DNA of 35,970 bases from Mollicutes bacterium. Lineage in GTDB: Bacteria > Bacillota_I > Bacilli_A > RF39 > UBA660. Under the pieces are notes generated by a model that was given only the letters and a program-made list of their open reading frames with translations, searched no databases and had not been told where the DNA came from. The position numbers and the translations under genes are program-made. The stretch lies in NCBI GenBank assembly GCA_012513875.1, contig JAAZBI010000099.1, forward strand, positions 1-35,970, read 5' to 3'. Numbering within the stretch: position 1 is the stretch's first letter; each line of letters opens with the position of its first letter. This document shows, in pieces, positions 32,492 through 35,970 of this stretch.

Positions 32492-32503
32492 AAAAAAAAA
32501 AAA
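32492..32503 (+). promoter_or_regulatory. A12 leader that decides the capsid start
   Basis: Twelve consecutive A precede and include the first base of the capsid ATG at 32503. There is no Shine-Dalgarno. A-rich sequence just before the start is a known translation-enhancing feature in Bacteroidota, and this run fits a gene that must be translated at a high rate. Confidence 0.55.
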
Positions 32504-33870
32504 TGAAAAAGATCAATTTATTCAAAATCACTGTGAATATGTTTGGATTGCTTGCAGTACTGGCCGTTCTTACATTATTCTCAACCGTTCTGGCATTTGG
32601 CGGGACCGTCATATATGCCCTTACGGGCGCTGTTATTCAATCAGACCCGGTTACAGTAGAGGGAGTTAAAGAAGGCTCCCCTGAGCTGGATAAGAATTAT
32701 ATCAGCAAGAAAGTAACTCAAATGAAGCCTGCGGCTACACCTCTTGATACTATCATGAGGCAGATACCTAACCAGGTGGATTGTAAATCATTCGTATCTG
32801 AATATTATGCTGTTGACAGTCGTCCTTTCTTCGATACTGTAAACACTGCTTATGCAACATCAGATGACGGACAGCTTGTTGCTGACCTGAAAGTAAATAA
32901 TATTTCGATGTGGAGCGAAGATGATACTGCAATGTTTTATGGAGTAACAGGATCTGACGGTCTTGACCTGGTATGCTTTATTATCAGTAAGAATGTGTCT
33001 AACCAGACCATAAAGATACAGCCTCTTAATGGTGAAGCCGGATCAGGCGCTACAGACGGTGAGATGATACTGCCCGTTGCAGGTATTCCAAAAGATACCA
33101 GGATAGTCAGATGTGGGGCTTGTAAACACGAACTCGATGCTCAGACATCACCTTATGCTATCATCCCTGTAAAAGCAGAGAACTTCCTGCAGATATTTAT
33201 GGCACAGGTCGAAGAATCAACATTCCAGAAGATACATGAGAAAGAAGTTGATTGGGGGTTTAGTGACTATGAAGCACAGAACATATATGACATGAGAGCC
33301 ACTATGGAATTTAGCTTCCTCTTTGGGGTTAAATCCAAATTCTCCGATAACACCAATGCCAAAGAGAGATATACAACTGGTGGTGCTGTAAGGTATATAA
33401 CCAAATCCCTTGAATATGGAACTGGTGGAGCAGACAGGACAATAGACAACGCTACTTTTGTCGATTGGAACCAATCAATCTTCCAGGGCAATAGCGGATC
33501 AGATACCAGGATACTCTTCGGAGGAGATGGTCTTATGGCTAATCTGATGAAAGTTGATACTGTCCTGAAACAGATCGAGGCTAAAAGCACAGAAGTTGTT
33601 TATGGTATCCGTTTCAACAAGATCGAAACTAACCACGGCGTTCTCCTTTTCAAACGTCATCCGATGTTATCACTTGCCGGATGGAGCGAAAAGGGAATTG
33701 TCCTTGATCTCAACTATATAGAGAAACACACCTTCAAACCGATGGCAACACGTAAACTTTCCCTGAAAGAATCAGGACAGAGGAATGTTGATGCAGTCGT
33801 TATTGAAGAAACAACCGGCCTTATTCTCCGGTATCCCGACACTCACGCAATTATAACACCCGCTACTTAG
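32503..33870 (+). CDS. Major capsid protein
   Basis: This 455-residue protein follows the scaffold gene and is followed by a possible terminator, as expected for the shell protein. KMVTQ-type core motifs include VTQMKPAATPLDTIMRQI and FVSEYYAVDSRPFFDTVNT, which match my recollection of the capsid proteins of Bacteroidota phages. The rest is beta-rich, with conserved-looking EYGTGGADRTIDNATFVD and VVYGIRFNKIETNHG. Unexpectedly, residues 13-46 form a long hydrophobic stretch, starting MFGLLAVLAVLTLFSTV, like a membrane segment or signal. The capsid fold normally has no such part; it may be removed by maturation cleavage. HK97-fold membership is inferred. Confidence 0.78.
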   Translation: MKKINLFKITVNMFGLLAVLAVLTLFSTVLAFGGTVIYALTGAVIQSDPVTVEGVKEGSPELDKNYISKKVTQMKPAATPLDTIMRQIPNQVDCKSFVSEYYAVDSRPFFDTVNTAYATSDDGQLVADLKVNNISMWSEDDTAMFYGVTGSDGLDLVCFIISKNVSNQTIKIQPLNGEAGSGATDGEMILPVAGIPKDTRIVRCGACKHELDAQTSPYAIIPVKAENFLQIFMAQVEESTFQKIHEKEVDWGFSDYEAQNIYDMRATMEFSFLFGVKSKFSDNTNAKERYTTGGAVRYITKSLEYGTGGADRTIDNATFVDWNQSIFQGNSGSDTRILFGGDGLMANLMKVDTVLKQIEAKSTEVVYGIRFNKIETNHGVLLFKRHPMLSLAGWSEKGIVLDLNYIEKHTFKPMATRKLSLKESGQRNVDAVVIEETTGLILRYPDTHAIITPAT

Positions 33871-33878
33871 CACTCTGT

Positions 33879-33914
33879 AAAGGAAGGGGAGCAACCATAC
33901 TCCCCTATCCTTTA
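33879..33914 (+). terminator. Hairpin after the capsid gene, possible attenuator
   Basis: AAAGGaaGGGGAG pairs with CTCCCCtatCCTTT across an eight-base loop caaccata. It follows the capsid stop by nine bases. The bases after it (attatat) are AT-rich but not a T-run. It may reduce read-through or stabilise the capsid message. Confidence 0.5.
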
Positions 33915-33943
33915 TTATATAAACCAAATTAATAAATTATATT

Positions 33944-34450
33944 ATGGCCGTAACAAAAACTTATCAATCAATCCACTTTATCGAGCTTGATACTTATATC
34001 ATGGTAGGTGGAAACAAAAAGTTGGTCCAGTTCAGAGGCGGAAGCCTAAAACCGAGGATCATGGGCAGATACACAACAAAAGACCCTGATGAAATTGTTG
34101 CATTAGACAGGGCAGCAAGAAGGGCCGGAGCATCATTCAAATGTATAGCCACAGAGGGAGCCCCCGATGTAGTTGAATTACCCAGGCCGGGACCAAAACC
34201 CCCTGCTCCTCCCCCCAGACCAACAAAAGAACAGTCCGAACTTCAGGGAGAAGCACAAGACCAGGATGAGAGGGAAGATCTTACTGAGGCAACTGAAGGA
34301 CTAAAGTTAGTCCCGGAAGTGACTACTGTAAAAGCTGCAAGGGAATACCTTGCAAACAACATTGAGAGGTTGACCTTATCAAGACTCCCCAATCTTGCAG
34401 CCGTGAAAAACGCTGCAGAGAAGAACAATATTGCTTTCCCCAATCTTTAA
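33944..34450 (+). CDS. Head-associated protein with HeH-like C-terminus
   Basis: This 168-residue protein has an N-terminal beta-rich domain (THSIHFIELD-type strands and GGNKKLVQFRGGSLKPRIMG) and a proline-rich linker, PRPGPKPPAPPPRPTKEQ. At the C-terminus is a small helical module, VTTVKAAREYLANNIERLTL then LPNLAAVKNAAEKNNIAFPNL, of the HeH/LEM-like type often found in Bacteroidota phage structural proteins, where it probably contacts DNA or another protein. It lies between capsid and connector genes, a common position for decoration or adaptor proteins. Its exact role is unknown. Confidence 0.6.
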   Translation: MAVTKTYQSIHFIELDTYIMVGGNKKLVQFRGGSLKPRIMGRYTTKDPDEIVALDRAARRAGASFKCIATEGAPDVVELPRPGPKPPAPPPRPTKEQSELQGEAQDQDEREDLTEATEGLKLVPEVTTVKAAREYLANNIERLTLSRLPNLAAVKNAAEKNNIAFPNL

Positions 34451-34453
34451 AAT

Positions 34454-35068
34454 GTGGAACGGACAGGGTTAATAAATAAGGTAAAGATCAAAATGGATGA
34501 GTACACCCCTGACGGGGTGGCTCTTCCCTTTGAAGAGACCATAGGGCCGATCCTTGACGAATGTGCAAGAGAGATCCTTGAGAAAACTCCTTTACCCCTG
34601 CTCACCCCTTCCATAATACCCTTTGAGGGGGTTATATATAAATCCGACAAGGCTTATATCCCTGTGCCCTCCGATTATGTAAGACTATATGAGATAAAAT
34701 TTCCTCTTTGGAAAAAATCTATCAGAAGGGCTATCTCAACACAGGATGACGAATACAAGATACAGGAAAACGAATACATAAAAGCAGGGTATAGCAGACC
34801 TGTTGTTGCTATTGTAACAACATCTCTGACTGCAGGGGATCCTCCCGGAAAATACTTTGAATGTGCAAAAGTACTAAGTGAAGGAGCCCCGACACCGATA
34901 GCCCTGTATGTTAAAACAGACAAACCAGAGAACCTTAATGATATACTATCTGATCCTCTTACGTGGCTCTGTGCCTCAAAAGTATTGGGAATAGTAAATC
35001 AGATAGATGCAGCAAAACTAGCCTATGATCAGTTCACCAGTTCAATGGAAGGGTTAGTTATAACATAG
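34454..35068 (+). CDS. Head-tail adaptor/connector-like protein
   Basis: This 204-residue protein starts at GTG 34454, three bases after the preceding stop; the ATG at 34452 is in another frame and stops early. N-terminal helices include TIGPILDECAREILEKTPL, a beta-rich section contains AYIPVPSDYVRLYEIKFP, and the C-terminus has WLCASKVLGIVNQIDAAKLA. The plan fits podovirus adaptors (P22 gp4, T7 gp11), which bind below the portal. Similarity is by layout and gene order, not by a conserved signature. Confidence 0.55.
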   Translation: MERTGLINKVKIKMDEYTPDGVALPFEETIGPILDECAREILEKTPLPLLTPSIIPFEGVIYKSDKAYIPVPSDYVRLYEIKFPLWKKSIRRAISTQDDEYKIQENEYIKAGYSRPVVAIVTTSLTAGDPPGKYFECAKVLSEGAPTPIALYVKTDKPENLNDILSDPLTWLCASKVLGIVNQIDAAKLAYDQFTSSMEGLVIT

Positions 35069-35092
35069 TAATAACAATTAAAAAACAAAGTC

Positions 35093-35632
35093 ATGCAATT
35101 AGGAATTGACATAAAACTCAAAAAATGGAATCCCCGGATTCTCTTCCGCTCGATTAAAAACAGCTTTTCGGCTTGGCTTGGGACAGATTACAGAAACTTT
35201 ACTCTTAACGATGATGTTTTCTCAGCCGTCAGGACCAGGAAAATTGTTATCGGTGCCCCTGGAGTTGCTGATTGTGATTACAATTTCGCATCAGCAGAAA
35301 ATCAATTAGAACAATCTATTAACCTGGGCATAAGGGTTAGTATGCTTGAGACACTTCTTGATGTTAAGATGTGGACCAGGGAGACACCTGCAGGAGCAGT
35401 CTCGTTTGCCACAAAGCTAGGAACCGCTTCAGGGGGAGCAGAGATAATAGCAAGCGGCGCATCTTACTCATCAAATACAGTAAGGCAGGCTATTATAGGA
35501 GATCTCGCCCCAGATTATGCTGGATCGCATTTCTATATCTCAGCCACACCTGGAGCTAATTGGGATCAGCTAACTCAAGGTAAGATTGAGATCCATTATA
35601 CTATCATTGAGCCTCTTATTCTTCAGTCGTAA
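35093..35632 (+). CDS. Uncharacterised probable structural protein
   Basis: This 179-residue protein is beta-rich and glycine/serine/alanine-rich (SFATKLGTASGGAEIIASGA, HFYISATPGANWDQLTQGKI), as is usual for virion proteins. The N-terminus is basic and probably structured (LKKWNPRILFRSIKNSFSAW). I do not recognise its family. It lies 24 bases after the connector-like gene and just before the last gene in this window, so it belongs to the head/tail operon. Confidence 0.55.
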   Translation: MQLGIDIKLKKWNPRILFRSIKNSFSAWLGTDYRNFTLNDDVFSAVRTRKIVIGAPGVADCDYNFASAENQLEQSINLGIRVSMLETLLDVKMWTRETPAGAVSFATKLGTASGGAEIIASGASYSSNTVRQAIIGDLAPDYAGSHFYISATPGANWDQLTQGKIEIHYTIIEPLILQS

Positions 35633-35648
35633 TTGAATATACAAGGAG

Positions 35649-35970
35649 ATGGCAATAGTCTATGCAGGCAGTACGCCCCTCTATAATGCAACACTGTTCG
35701 ATAAAGATGGGGTACAACTTGATCCTTCTGATATAAGTAAGGTCATTGAGGTTAAGATATTTATCTATAATGCTATTACAGGAGCTATCATAGGTAAGTT
35801 CTATCTTAATGAGCTACCTGATGAGGGAGAAGGATGGATTAAGCTGCCTGCCCCAAAGACAATCAGTGCCGGGGATGTAAGAATCATATTGCCTCTTACC
35901 GCAGCACAGACAACGGCTGCCGAAGGGAATAGCAATGAGATCCAGATGAACGTACATATCGCTGATGCCG
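35649..35970 (+). CDS. Partial structural gene cut by the right edge
   Basis: An open frame begins at ATG 35649, directly after AAGGAG, and has no stop in its 107 visible codons. The translated part is beta-rich, with segments such as VIEVKIFIYNAITGAIIGKF, GEGWIKLPAPKTISAGDVRI and a polar stretch near the edge. This resembles virion beta-sandwich proteins. It follows the unknown structural gene by 16 bases and is in the same operon. Family and full length cannot be determined. Confidence 0.65.
   Translation, partial: MAIVYAGSTPLYNATLFDKDGVQLDPSDISKVIEVKIFIYNAITGAIIGKFYLNELPDEGEGWIKLPAPKTISAGDVRIILPLTAAQTTAAEGNSNEIQMNVHIADA

Noticed and set aside
1..35970. tRNA genes, diversity-generating retroelement or integrase
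   Set aside because: No cloverleaf, reverse transcriptase motif, template repeat or tyrosine/serine recombinase signature was seen on either strand by eye.

Overview
The window looks like part of a tailed-phage or prophage genome from a host in the Bacteroidota, probably with podovirus-type morphology. The evidence is a P22-like portal, a gp10/tail-hub-like protein, small ejection-type proteins, a terminase large subunit, a scaffold-like protein and a major capsid protein whose motifs resemble those of Bacteroidota phages. Most starts lack a strong Shine-Dalgarno and several have A-rich leaders, as is usual in that phylum. No bacterial housekeeping gene, rRNA, tRNA or integrase is visible. 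All identifications come from reading the sequence; no database search was possible.

Layout. (1) 1-2301, plus strand: an AT-rich accessory block with the end of an unknown gene, a DUF3560 protein, a DNA methyltransferase, a MazG-like pyrophosphohydrolase and a possible small or broken ORF. Similar short motifs follow the stop codons, suggesting modular gene cassettes. (2) 2367-5451, minus strand: a large tail-hub/stabilisation-like protein and an HTH protein. (3) 5594-23423, plus strand: two ejection-type proteins, one uninterrupted 4712-codon ORF encoding a giant polyvalent protein, and the portal gene, followed by a strong terminator and four perfect 31-bp tandem repeats. (4) 23631-31342, minus strand: a compact operon read from a small HTH gene and the terminase large subunit into a methyltransferase remnant, a PD-(D/E)XK nuclease overlapping a second methyltransferase, small unknown genes, SSB, a NinB-like protein, an HExxH protein, a membrane protein and an HNH protein. 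(5) 31480-35970, plus strand: scaffold-like protein, major capsid protein, a head-associated protein with an HeH-like tail, a connector-like protein, a probable structural protein and a gene cut by the window edge.

How the parts fit. The giant protein lies between ejection-type genes and the portal gene. It carries a duplicated N-terminal motif, a pyrophosphatase-like domain, an SNF2-type helicase joined to an N6-adenine methyltransferase, two RadC/JAB-type domains (the second without its metal ligands), an HExxH zincin and a C-terminal region like the LPD domains of polyvalent proteins. The simplest reading is that it is packaged and injected with the genome to protect incoming DNA and act on host targets in the first minutes of infection. 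Two separate methyltransferases and a MazG-like enzyme support the same counter-defence theme. This role is inference; the domain calls rest on visible motifs.
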